DNA of 47,789 bases. It comes from SG8-38 sp041576815 (GTDB lineage: Bacteria > Myxococcota_A > Polyangia > Polyangiales > Houyiibacteriaceae). Positions within the stretch are counted from its first letter, which is position 1. Each line of letters begins with the position of its first letter. Both the position numbers and the translations under genes were made by a program. Below, piece after piece: positions 32,743 through 40,503 of this stretch. The stretch is from positions 1 to 47,789 of the forward strand of contig JBFGKE010000027.1 in the NCBI GenBank assembly GCA_041576815.1, given 5' to 3'. The notes under the pieces are model-generated. The model was not told the DNA's origin. It did not search any database and saw only the letters and a list, made by a program, of their open reading frames with translations.

Positions 32743-33870
32743 ATGAAGACGACTGCCGGTACGCGCCTTCGGGTGGGCATCTTCGTACTCATCGCCTTGG
32801 TCATCGGCGCGAGCATCGCCTTTGCCATTGGCGCACAAGAGAACGTCTTCTCCTCCAAGACGACGTACTACGCGATTTTCGACGACGTCGGCGGGCTTCA
32901 GAAAGGCAACACCGTACGGGTGGCAGGCGTCAACGTCGGCGCGGTCACCGAGGTGACCATCGGGGAATCGGGCAGCATCGAGGTGTACTTCAGGATCATC
33001 GACGACGCGACGCACTTGATTCGCGGCGAGCTCGGTCAGTCTCTCATCGACGTCGAGCCCCAGCCTAGCTACGCGGCAATCGGCAGCAAGGGCCTGCTCG
33101 GCGACCGAATCATCGAAATCACGGTGGGCGCAGACGAGTACCCGAAGTGGGATCCCGACGAGCCGATTCCGACCTCTGCCGGCGGTGGGCTCATGGCGCT
33201 GGCAGAGCGCACGCTTCTCGAAGCCGAAGGAACGGCCCACAACCTCAGGCTGGCCACGGATCCGTTTGCCGATCAGCAGTTCTCGAACGATTTGAAGCAG
33301 ACCGCCCGCAACCTGGCGAAGGCGAGCGGGATGATCGCCAGCGGCGATGGAACGATTGGACGTCTGATGAACGATGCGGAGCTCGGCGCCGACGTCAAAG
33401 GCGCCGTCAAAGAGCTTCGCGCGGCCGGCAGGCAGGTGGCGGCGCTCAGCAAGAACCTCAACAAGATTGCCAGGGACGTTCAGACGAATGAGAGCACGGC
33501 AAACGCACTGTTTTACGGGTCTGAAGGGGCGGATGCGATTCGCAACATCCGCGACACGTTCGGGCAGCTCAACACCATTCTCACCGACGTTCGCGAGGGT
33601 GACGGAGCGGTCAATCAGCTCATCTACGGCGAGCTCGGCGAGTCGTTCATGGACAACCTTCAGAACGCGAGCGACGACATCGCCTTCCTCACCAAGGAAG
33701 CTCGGGCTGGTAAAGGCACCATCGGGGCGCTGTTGACCGACCCGTCGATCTACGAAGACATCAAGCGGTTGGTGGGAGACCTCGAGCGCAACGATATCCT
33801 TCGCGCGCTCGTGAGGTACTCGATTCGACGGGACGAGCCGCGCGTCCCGGTCGAAGCCGCACAAGAGTGA
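32743..33870 (+). CDS. MCE family protein, MlaD-like
   Basis: A 375-residue protein with one N-terminal anchor (about 8-28) and an MCE domain at about 35-115 (VGGLQKGNTVRVAGVNVGAV, QSLIDVEPQ, GLLGDRIIEI). The rest is a long helical, periplasmic part with repeated GDGTIGRL/GEGD-type motifs at about 190-340. That part is much longer than in E. coli MlaD (183 residues) and closer to substrate-binding MCE proteins with a needle or tunnel. It binds or conducts lipids across the periplasm in the known systems. ATG 32743 is chosen for its position before the anchor; a GTG at 32716 overlaps mlaF. Confidence 0.88.
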   Translation: MKTTAGTRLRVGIFVLIALVIGASIAFAIGAQENVFSSKTTYYAIFDDVGGLQKGNTVRVAGVNVGAVTEVTIGESGSIEVYFRIIDDATHLIRGELGQSLIDVEPQPSYAAIGSKGLLGDRIIEITVGADEYPKWDPDEPIPTSAGGGLMALAERTLLEAEGTAHNLRLATDPFADQQFSNDLKQTARNLAKASGMIASGDGTIGRLMNDAELGADVKGAVKELRAAGRQVAALSKNLNKIARDVQTNESTANALFYGSEGADAIRNIRDTFGQLNTILTDVREGDGAVNQLIYGELGESFMDNLQNASDDIAFLTKEARAGKGTIGALLTDPSIYEDIKRLVGDLERNDILRALVRYSIRRDEPRVPVEAAQE

Positions 33871-33874
33871 GCCG

Positions 33875-34717
33875 ATGCAGGCGTATCTGGACTTGCTGCG
33901 AACCGTGCTCAACGAGGGCGTGGAGCGCAGCGACCGCACGGGCACCGGGACCCGAAGCATCTTCGGCTACCAGATGCGGGTCGATCTTCGCGACGGCTTT
34001 CCGCTCTTGACGACGAAGAAGGTTCACTTGAAGTCGATCATCCACGAGCTGCTGTGGTTCGTGCGGGGGGAGACGCACGTGCGTCCCCTCCAGAAAGCAG
34101 GGGTGACGATTTGGGACGAGTGGGCGACGCCGGAGCAAACCGCTCGCTTTGGTCGGAAAGCCGGCGACCTCGGCCCGGTGTACGGGCATCAGTGGCGGAA
34201 CTTCGGTGCGACCGAGCGCGACGACGGCACGTACGAGAGCGACGGGGTCGACCAGCTCGCGTACGTGGTCGAGCAGATCCGCGAAAACCCCGACAGCAGG
34301 CGCCTGATCGTGTCGGGATGGAACCCATCGGAAGCCGAACGCGTCGCCCTGCCCCCTTGCCACACGTTGTTTCAGTTTTACGTAAGTGAAGGGCGGTTGA
34401 GCTGCCAGCTCTACCAGCGCAGCGCCGACGTCTTCTTGGGGGTGCCCTTCAACATCGCGAGCTATGCGCTTTTGACCATGATGGTGGCGTCGGTTTCGAA
34501 GCTCGAGCCGGGGGATTTCATTCATACGTTTGGCGACGTGCACCTCTACAGCAACCATCTGGCTCAGGCCCGGCTTCAGCTATCACGGCGGCCGCGCCCC
34601 CTGCCGACGATGGTGATCGACCCGACGGTGCAGAGCCTGTTCGATTTCCGATACGAGCACTTTCAGCTCAAGGACTACCTGCCCTACCCGCGTATCAAAG
34701 CCCCGGTGGCGGTGTGA
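33875..34717 (+). CDS. thyA: Thymidylate synthase
   Basis: A 280-residue ThyA, converting dUMP to dTMP with methylene-tetrahydrofolate. The N-terminal SDRTGTGTRSIFG, the catalytic Cys in LPPCHTLFQFYV, the dUMP/folate segment LYQRSADVFLGVPFNIASYALL, and HTFGDVHLYSNH are all intact. Starts 4 bp after the MCE gene and overlaps folA by GTGA. Thymidylate synthase with dihydrofolate reductase is a natural pair, because ThyA produces the dihydrofolate that FolA recycles. Confidence 0.97.
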   Translation: MQAYLDLLRTVLNEGVERSDRTGTGTRSIFGYQMRVDLRDGFPLLTTKKVHLKSIIHELLWFVRGETHVRPLQKAGVTIWDEWATPEQTARFGRKAGDLGPVYGHQWRNFGATERDDGTYESDGVDQLAYVVEQIRENPDSRRLIVSGWNPSEAERVALPPCHTLFQFYVSEGRLSCQLYQRSADVFLGVPFNIASYALLTMMVASVSKLEPGDFIHTFGDVHLYSNHLAQARLQLSRRPRPLPTMVIDPTVQSLFDFRYEHFQLKDYLPYPRIKAPVAV

Positions 34718-35220
34718 CCGCAGCCGGCTCGGCGCTGGCCCCGCTTGCGATGATCGCGGCCGTGGCGAGGAACGGCGTGATCGGTCGCGACGGCGGATTG
34801 CCCTGGCACCTCCCCGAGGATCTTCGCCATTTCAAAGCGACGACCTCCGGCCACGCGATCATCATGGGCCGAAAGACCCATCAGTCGATTGGGCGCGCGC
34901 TTCCGAAACGGCGCAACATCGTCGTCACACGGGAACCTGGAGCGTCGTTCGACGGCTGCGAGGTCGCCAGCACGCTCGAGCAAGCCATCGGGCTCGCGCG
35001 GACGACGGACCCGTGCCCCTTCATCATCGGCGGCGCGAGCCTCTACGAGGAGGCCCTGCCCTACGCAACCGAGATCCACCTCACCACGATCGACCGCGGC
35101 GTCGAGGGCGACGTGCACTTCCCCGACGACCTCTCGGCATTCGAAGAGGTCGAAAGCCGGCAGGGCGAAACCGACGGCGTCGTCTTTCGGGTCCTGCGGC
35201 GGAAGACGGCGGACCACTGA
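34714..35220 (+). CDS. folA: Dihydrofolate reductase
   Basis: A 168-residue type I DHFR. The core MIAAVARNGVIGRDGGLPWH is followed by LPEDLRHFKATTSGHAIIMG with the active-site acid, then GRKTHQSIG for NADPH binding and FIIGGASLYEEALP. It regenerates tetrahydrofolate. The start GTG at 34714 overlaps thyA. The N-terminus has about 11 extra residues before the first strand; a later start is possible but would lose the overlap. Confidence 0.96.
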   Translation: MTAAGSALAPLAMIAAVARNGVIGRDGGLPWHLPEDLRHFKATTSGHAIIMGRKTHQSIGRALPKRRNIVVTREPGASFDGCEVASTLEQAIGLARTTDPCPFIIGGASLYEEALPYATEIHLTTIDRGVEGDVHFPDDLSAFEEVESRQGETDGVVFRVLRRKTADH

Positions 35221-35256
35221 CGCTGGATCCCGGTCCCATTTCGATCCTTGGCGGGT

Positions 35257-35312
35257 GTGGCACTGCCACTGGCGCTGAAATTAACTTTTGGAAAAAGGGG
35301 TCTGACCCGTTT
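35257..35312. terminator. Palindromes between convergent folA and ctp
   Basis: Two inverted repeats lie in the 93-bp convergent gap. GTGGC-ACT-GCCAC is at 35257-35269. GGGTC-T-GACCC is at 35298-35308, flanked by A-run on the left (35292-35296) and GTTTCTT on the right. The second looks like a weak bidirectional terminator; the stems are only 5 bp. Confidence 0.4.
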
Positions 35313-35313
35313 C

Positions 35314-36621
35314 TTACCTCAGTTGGTCGAGGAGGGCTTTGTGGGCGCGTTGGGCTTGGGGGTCGTTGGCGAAGATTGGGGGGGTGGGGCCGGCCGGTCG
35401 GGGGGCCTGGCGACTCGGGCGGTGTTTTGGGGGCGGGCGCTCTTTCTTCGGGCGTGCGGCCAGGTGGCGGTCGAGCTCCTCTTCGCGGATCGGCGGAGGC
35501 TCCCCGGCAACGCGTGGTTGTTCGGCGACGAGATCCGGCGTGATGCCCTCGGCTTGAATCGATCGACCCGACGGCGTGTAGTAGCGCGCGGTCGTCAGCT
35601 TGATCGCGCTGCCGCCTGGGAGATCGAAGACGTTCTGAACGCTCCCTTTTCCGAACGACCGAACCCCGACGAGTATTGCCCGCTGATGGTCTCGGAGCGC
35701 GCCGGCGACGATCTCCGAAGCGCTGGCGGTGTACTCGTTCAAGAGGACGACCATCGGCCACTTCGGCCGCGTGCCCGCGCGCCGGGCAGAGTACTCCTTG
35801 ATCATCTGGCCACTGCGCCCGCGCGTGCTCACGATCGCGCCCGTCGCGAGGAATTCGTCGCTGACGAGGACCGCCTCGTGGAGCAACCCACCGCCGTTGT
35901 CTCGAAGGTCGAGCAGCAGCCCCCGCACACCGCCGCGCCTGCGAAGCTCCACGACCGCCTGGTCGAGCGCGTCGCTCAATGCTCGTCCCGTGCCTTCCTG
36001 GAACGCTTTGATGCGAACGTAGACGATGCCTCGCTCGAGGAGCTGCGTCTCCACCGGCTCGATGTCGATGAACGCACGCGTCAAGCTCGCCTCGATCGCG
36101 TCCTGCCGTCCTTCTCGACGAACGGTCACCTCGACCGTCGTTCCCGGCTCGCCGCGAATTTGGCGGACCGCGTCGTAGAGGCGGACGTCACGGGCGTCCT
36201 GCCCGTCGATGGTGAGAAATCGATCTCCTGGCTGCAGTCCCGCCATGGCGGCCGGGCCACCTTCAAAAACCGAAAGCACGGTCAGCCAACCCTCCCGCAT
36301 CGACACTTCCACGCCAACCCCGGCAAAGCGGCCCTCCGCGTCGCTTTTCAGGATTTCGTATTCTTCGGGGTCCAGAAAAACGCTGTGCGGATCCAGCGAA
36401 TCGGCCAGGCCTCGGATCGCCCCGTAGACGAGGTTCTTTTGATCGACCGGCTCGACGTACGCCGTCTCGACGTACGCAAGTGCGCGCGCAAAGATCGAAA
36501 GCGGCTCGAACGGACTGCGCCGCGCGGGTGCACGTGATGCCATCAGCACGACGAGCGACACCGTCAGCGCGCCAAAGATGACCAGGCGTAGTCTTTTGCG
36601 GGTGGATTTCTGACCGACCAC
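35314..36621 (-). CDS. C-terminal processing protease, S41 family
   Basis: A 435-residue periplasmic serine protease. An N-terminal hydrophobic anchor or signal (about 10-30) is followed by a helical region, a PDZ domain (about 105-185; GVGVEVSMREGWLTVLSVFEG, MAGLQPGDRFLTIDG) and the S41 catalytic domain. The nucleophile Ser is in NEYTASASEIVAGAL and the general-base Lys in VGVRSFGKGSVQN. It trims or degrades proteins from their C-termini. A Pro/Arg-rich tail follows (about 385-435). Start is GTG 36621 with AAAGG about 11 bases upstream. Confidence 0.93.
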   Translation of the reverse strand: MVGQKSTRKRLRLVIFGALTVSLVVLMASRAPARRSPFEPLSIFARALAYVETAYVEPVDQKNLVYGAIRGLADSLDPHSVFLDPEEYEILKSDAEGRFAGVGVEVSMREGWLTVLSVFEGGPAAMAGLQPGDRFLTIDGQDARDVRLYDAVRQIRGEPGTTVEVTVRREGRQDAIEASLTRAFIDIEPVETQLLERGIVYVRIKAFQEGTGRALSDALDQAVVELRRRGGVRGLLLDLRDNGGGLLHEAVLVSDEFLATGAIVSTRGRSGQMIKEYSARRAGTRPKWPMVVLLNEYTASASEIVAGALRDHQRAILVGVRSFGKGSVQNVFDLPGGSAIKLTTARYYTPSGRSIQAEGITPDLVAEQPRVAGEPPPIREEELDRHLAARPKKERPPPKHRPSRQAPRPAGPTPPIFANDPQAQRAHKALLDQLR

Positions 36622-36640
36622 GGGTTTCAGACCTTTATAA

Positions 36641-36670
36641 TTGACACTGCATCTATCCCTGAGCTAGGAC
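36641..36670 (+). promoter_or_regulatory. Possible promoter of the RHH protein gene
   Basis: A perfect TTGACA (36641-36646) is followed after 18 bp by TAGGAC (36665-36670). The -10 match is weak. The ATG at 36734 has GGAGGA within 12 bases upstream. Confidence 0.35.
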
Positions 36671-36733
36671 CTCCCAGTACCTGACCGGAGCGCGTTCGCC
36701 GAGTTTCTGCGTTCGCATGGAGGATTCCTCACG

Positions 36734-36934
36734 ATGTCCACCACTGACAAGCGCAAGCAAAGCCTCTACTTCCCAGAGTCGATGCTACACGACATCAAGC
36801 ACGAATCGGCAAGGTTGGATCGCTCGCTCTCGTGGATCGTCCAACGCTGCGTGAAGATCGCCCTTCCAGAAATCCGCAAGCTGCCCTCCGTGAACGACAT
36901 CCCGGACAGCCCGGAAGACGTAGCCAAGAAGTAA
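36734..36934 (+). CDS. TIGR04563 family protein, ribbon-helix-helix-like
   Basis: A 66-residue protein. The beta-strand KQSLYFP followed by two helices (SMLHDIKHESARLDR and SLSWIVQRCVKIALPEI) fits a ribbon-helix-helix DNA-binding fold. The pattern KQSLYFPExML...RLDRSLSWxVQ matches the TIGR04563 family known mainly from Myxococcota. A strong GGAGGA ribosome-binding site precedes the ATG. The alpha/beta hydrolase gene starts 11 bp later. A role as a small repressor is inference from the fold. Confidence 0.82.
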   Translation: MSTTDKRKQSLYFPESMLHDIKHESARLDRSLSWIVQRCVKIALPEIRKLPSVNDIPDSPEDVAKK

Positions 36935-36945
36935 TCGCCCGGGGC

Positions 36946-37827
36946 GTGCAGTACGAGCGTGAGGGCTTTGTAAGCGCGGCAGATCGAACCCGTCTGTTCT
37001 TCGAGGAGCTCGGGCAGGGGAAGCCGGCCATCGTCCTCACCGACGGCATCGGCTGTGACGGATTTGCGTGGCGCTACTTGGCGCCGAGACTCGGCCAGCA
37101 TCATCGCGTCGTGCATTGGCACTTTCGAGGGCACGGCCGAAGCGGTCCACCAGCCAGCCCCGATCGGCTTGCAATCGAAGATCTCGCGCGGGATTTGCGA
37201 ACGGTCGGTACGCACCTCGGGCTCGAGCGGCCAGTGATTGCCGCGCACTCGATGGGCGTTCAGGTCGCGCTCGAGTACTACCGGCAGAACCAGGATGACG
37301 TCGCGGCGCTCATCCTCATGTGCGGAACCTTTGGCCGGATCACGACCACCTTCCATGGAACCGATCTACTCGACCAGGTGCTCCCGGGTTTGATTCGCAT
37401 CTCGCAGGCGTATCCGAGCATTTCCCGCGCGGTCTGGGGGCGTGTGCCTGCCGCGATCGCATTTCGGGTGGCGTGCGCAGGACGTGAGCTCGATAGCGAG
37501 CGTATCCAAGAGGAGGACTTCCGGCGCTACTGGGAGCATGCGGCGTTGATGAATCCCGACATCTTTCTCCGAATGCTTCGCTACGCTGGACAGCACGACG
37601 CGCGAAGCTTTCTTCCCGACGTTCGGGTTCCAACGCTCGTGATCGCCGCAGAGCACGATACCTTCACGCCCATGCCGCTCGCCGAACAGATGGCGGGCGC
37701 GATCCCGCATGCGGAGCTCGAGGTGATCGAGCACGCGAGCCATGCCGCGCCGGTGGAGCAACCAGAGCGAATCGCCGACCGGATCGAGGACTTCTTGTCG
37801 TCTCGCCTCGGGCTCGTGCGCGCTTAG
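36946..37827 (+). CDS. Alpha/beta hydrolase
   Basis: A 293-residue alpha/beta-hydrolase-fold enzyme. The oxyanion strand IVLTDGIGCDGFAWRYL, HFRGHGRSG after it, the nucleophile elbow AAHSMGVQVAL (Ser in GxSxG form, here HSMG), the acid in AAEHDTFTPM and the His in HASHAAPVEQPE form a complete catalytic triad. It resembles haloperoxidase/ester hydrolases such as bacterial aromatic-ester or lactone hydrolases; substrate unknown. The start GTG 36946 lies 11 bp after the RHH gene, and coupling is likely. Its TAG interlocks with the stop of the FHA gene through TTAG. Confidence 0.88.
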   Translation: MQYEREGFVSAADRTRLFFEELGQGKPAIVLTDGIGCDGFAWRYLAPRLGQHHRVVHWHFRGHGRSGPPASPDRLAIEDLARDLRTVGTHLGLERPVIAAHSMGVQVALEYYRQNQDDVAALILMCGTFGRITTTFHGTDLLDQVLPGLIRISQAYPSISRAVWGRVPAAIAFRVACAGRELDSERIQEEDFRRYWEHAALMNPDIFLRMLRYAGQHDARSFLPDVRVPTLVIAAEHDTFTPMPLAEQMAGAIPHAELEVIEHASHAAPVEQPERIADRIEDFLSSRLGLVRA

Positions 37828-38924
37828 TACTCGGCGCGGAAGAGCTGCTGCCCCAGCAGAATGAACGTCCCCCGGGGCACGTAAGACTCGTTCGAGACCC
37901 TCACGAAGGTGCCGTTGGAGCTCCCCACATCCGTGAGAAACACGTGCCCCATCTCGGCATGCACACGGCAGTGAAGACCCGAGACGTAGCCGTCCTCCGG
38001 GAACACGACGTCGCCGCGCTCGCGGCCGAGATGAATCCCCTGGGGCGGAATCGGAAAGCTGTTGCCGGTGGTTTCCCGCCCGATCACCAACGAAATGCGG
38101 CCGAGGTAGCCGTGGTGGGGGCTTCCCATGTGTTGTGTGCCATCCGGCTCCGGATCCGGCGCAACCGGCGCCTCGAAACGCAGGATCTCTTGGCCGACGC
38201 GAAAGACGCTGCCATCGAAGAGCTCGATGGGAACCTCGGGCTCGATTCGGACGTAGATCCCGTTGAGGCTTTCCAGATCTCGAACGACCAGCTGGTCTTC
38301 CTCGAAGCGGAACTCGGCGTGCTCTGGCGACAAATAGGCGTCGCTGGCGAAGACGCCGCCGCTGCTGCGCCCGATCTTGGTGGGGCCGCCCGTGAGCCCG
38401 AACGTTTCGCCCTCGGAGCCGTCGGGCTGAATCAAAACGAGGCGTGCGCGAGCCGACGCCCCCAGAGGAGCCTCTGCAACCGCCGGCGCCGAAACGCGCT
38501 CCGCCGGCGAGCCCTGGGCTGCCTGCCCTGTCCCCTCGGCGTGGAGATCGTGCCCGCACACGTGGCAGAACCGGAAGTTGGAGGGAACGTCTGCCCCGCA
38601 ATGACTGCAGGGTGACGTTTCGCCATCGAGCGGCGCGAGCTCCGGCGGCAGCGGGTCGGCGACCTCGACGGGCTCTGGGCGCGCTGGCTCGACCGGTGGC
38701 GCCTCGAGGTCGAGCGCCGGCGCGGAAGCCAGGGCTCCGGAACGGGCGGGCTGGGGTCGCGGCGGGGCGTCGGTCGTCCGGCCCCGTTTGGACGATTCAC
38801 CCGGAACGCTGGACGCTGAAAACGCTCGCGGCTGGGCAGCCCCGCGCGGGAGCTCCGCGCCGCATCCCAGGCAGAACTTGTAGTGGTCCTGGTTTTCTTT
38901 GCTGCATCGGGAACAGACGATCAC
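37824..38924 (-). CDS. Zinc-ribbon and double-FHA domain protein
   Basis: A 366-residue protein. Two zinc ribbons are visible: CSRC...CLGC at about 4-21 and CSHC...CHVC at about 102-122, separated by a Pro/Ala-rich linker. Two FHA domains follow. FHA1 (about 157-250) has IGRSSGG, LSPEHAEFRF and LESLNGIYVRI. FHA2 (about 268-362) has LGRERGDVVFPEDGYVSGLHC and VGSSNGTFVRV. FHA domains bind phosphothreonine peptides. FHA1 has LNG where FHA2 has SNG, and S..H is replaced by SPEH. The first gene of the pair (38921-39709) overlaps it by 4 bp and is a paralogue. Confidence 0.85.
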   Translation of the reverse strand: MIVCSRCSKENQDHYKFCLGCGAELPRGAAQPRAFSASSVPGESSKRGRTTDAPPRPQPARSGALASAPALDLEAPPVEPARPEPVEVADPLPPELAPLDGETSPCSHCGADVPSNFRFCHVCGHDLHAEGTGQAAQGSPAERVSAPAVAEAPLGASARARLVLIQPDGSEGETFGLTGGPTKIGRSSGGVFASDAYLSPEHAEFRFEEDQLVVRDLESLNGIYVRIEPEVPIELFDGSVFRVGQEILRFEAPVAPDPEPDGTQHMGSPHHGYLGRISLVIGRETTGNSFPIPPQGIHLGRERGDVVFPEDGYVSGLHCRVHAEMGHVFLTDVGSSNGTFVRVSNESYVPRGTFILLGQQLFRAEY

Positions 38925-39709
38925 GCGGTCACCTCCACTCGGAGCAAGTTTCGGCCGAGGAACAGATAGTCGCCGTGGCTTAGCTCTTGCTCACCACGAA
39001 TCCGAACGAACGTCCCGTTCTGGGAGCCCTGGTCGCTCAGCTCGAGCGTGTCTCCCACCATCTCGACCCGCGCGTGCTTCGGCGACATGTAAAAATCGTC
39101 TGGAAAGTTGAGATCGCAGTCCTCGCGCCCGATCTGAATCGATTGCTCGTGCGCGCAGCACACGATGCCGTCCATGCCGCCTTCGAGCACCTGCGTCACA
39201 CGAAATGCGCTGGGCCGTCTCGGCGACGAGTAGAAATAGGTCTGGTCGGCTTCCGGCCCGGAGGTGTCCTTTGGGGTCGCATCGACCCGGAAGACCTGCT
39301 GCCCGCACATGAAGTGATCGCCGATTTGGATCGGAGCCGAGCCGCGGATGCGGAGGTAGACGCCATTGAGGCTGCCCTCGTCCCGAACGACGAGCTTTTC
39401 ACCTCGATAGAGGAAGTTGGCGTGCCGAGGGCTGAGCCAATGGTCGCTTGGAAACGGGATCTGGTCGGCCTCGCGGCCCGCCACGTGCTCGGTCGCTTGG
39501 AGGAGATAGCTGAGCCCCTCCCCCATCGACTCGTCGCCTCGGACCACGATCAGGCGCGCCTTGCCAGGCATTTGCATCGGCCCGAAAAACTTGGTCTCGA
39601 GGGTCTGTGCCTCGTGCGGGACCGATGCGCCGCAGGCGCCACAAAACTTGTGCCCCGACGGAACCGCGCTTGCGCACTCGGTACAGACGTAGTTGCGAGC
39701 TTGCTCCAT
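38921..39709 (-). CDS. Zinc-ribbon and double-FHA domain protein, shorter paralogue
   Basis: A 262-residue protein with one N-terminal zinc ribbon (CTEC...CGAC, about 8-31) and two FHA domains. FHA1 at about 53-150 has GREADQIPFPSDHWLSPRHANFLY and EGSLNGVYLRI. FHA2 at about 165-258 has QIGREDCDLNFPDDFYMSPKHARVEM and QGSQNGTFVRI. Layout and sequence parallel the adjacent gene, so the pair is a tandem duplication. No Ser/Thr kinase gene lies within the window. It is divergent from the DUF72-like gene, with 128 bp between starts. Confidence 0.85.
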   Translation of the reverse strand: MEQARNYVCTECASAVPSGHKFCGACGASVPHEAQTLETKFFGPMQMPGKARLIVVRGDESMGEGLSYLLQATEHVAGREADQIPFPSDHWLSPRHANFLYRGEKLVVRDEGSLNGVYLRIRGSAPIQIGDHFMCGQQVFRVDATPKDTSGPEADQTYFYSSPRRPSAFRVTQVLEGGMDGIVCCAHEQSIQIGREDCDLNFPDDFYMSPKHARVEMVGDTLELSDQGSQNGTFVRIRGEQELSHGDYLFLGRNLLRVEVTA

Positions 39710-39837
39710 GCTCTGGTTCCCCTCTTCGCTCCACCGTTGTAGGCCATCGAATCACCCCTAGTCAATCCGTGCTGGACGGACAATTCCGAGCGGAGAGCGT
39801 CTTTGCTCGAAACCCCGCTGGGACTACCCTCTCGCGA

Positions 39838-40503
39838 GTGGAGCTCCTCGCAGGTGCGCTGGTAGAGAGGCCTCCGGGGCGGAAATACGTCTCGGAGCTG
39901 CGTTTCGCGGAGCTTGCCCTGCAGTCGCCTCTGCCGAAGCCAGCCACGCTGGTGAAGTGGCGGAAGACGCTGCCGGAGGGCTTCCACGTCGCGCTGCGCG
40001 CGCCGACGTCTTGCTGGAAACCGCCGGCTGGAGCGCTCCGTCCGGGACGCGAGCTGGACGCCGGCCTGCAGTGGCTTGCCGAAGCCGCCGACGCGCTCGA
40101 AGCCGCGGTCGTCGTCGTGGCGACCGACGCGACGGTGACGACCGGGGCACGGGACCGGGATCGGCTGCGCGACTTCTTCGCTCGGATGCCCCGGGCCGAT
40201 GACCGGTTGATCATGTGGCGACCGTCGGGACTCTGGGAGCCTGAAACCGCCGGGACCATGGCTGCGACGCTTGCCGTGACCGGTGCGGTCGACCCGGTCG
40301 ACCACCCCGTGCCGCGCAGCGACGTCGTCTACGCACATCTTCTCGCAGAAGGCCTCCGTCGTTCGTTTTCGCACGCACAGCTCAGCGAGGTGCTCGATGC
40401 GCTGGTAGGCTCAGGCGCGGCGCGCGCCTATGTCTCGATCGAGTCGCCGCAGTCGTTCGCGGAAGCGCGGCTCCTGCAGGCGCTCTTCGAAGGCCGGGCG
40501 TGA
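39838..40503 (+). CDS. DUF72-like protein
   Basis: A 221-residue protein. The pattern around LRFAELALQSPLPKPATLVK (about 21-41), followed by WRKTLPEGFHVALRAP, resembles the start of DUF72 (YecE) TIM-barrel-like proteins (typically 240-280 residues), where a W..tP.gF.FavKa motif follows. The later barrel motifs are weak, so the assignment is uncertain and the protein may be a degenerate member. Start GTG 39838 is the only start that suits the family register; the frame is open upstream. It overlaps the NFACT gene by 4 bp, which couples them. Confidence 0.55.
   Translation: MELLAGALVERPPGRKYVSELRFAELALQSPLPKPATLVKWRKTLPEGFHVALRAPTSCWKPPAGALRPGRELDAGLQWLAEAADALEAAVVVVATDATVTTGARDRDRLRDFFARMPRADDRLIMWRPSGLWEPETAGTMAATLAVTGAVDPVDHPVPRSDVVYAHLLAEGLRRSFSHAQLSEVLDALVGSGAARAYVSIESPQSFAEARLLQALFEGRA

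Noticed and set aside
35294..35312. REP or insertion-sequence end at the GGGTCTGACCC palindrome
   Set aside because: I found no second copy in the window and no transposase, so it is kept only as a possible terminator.
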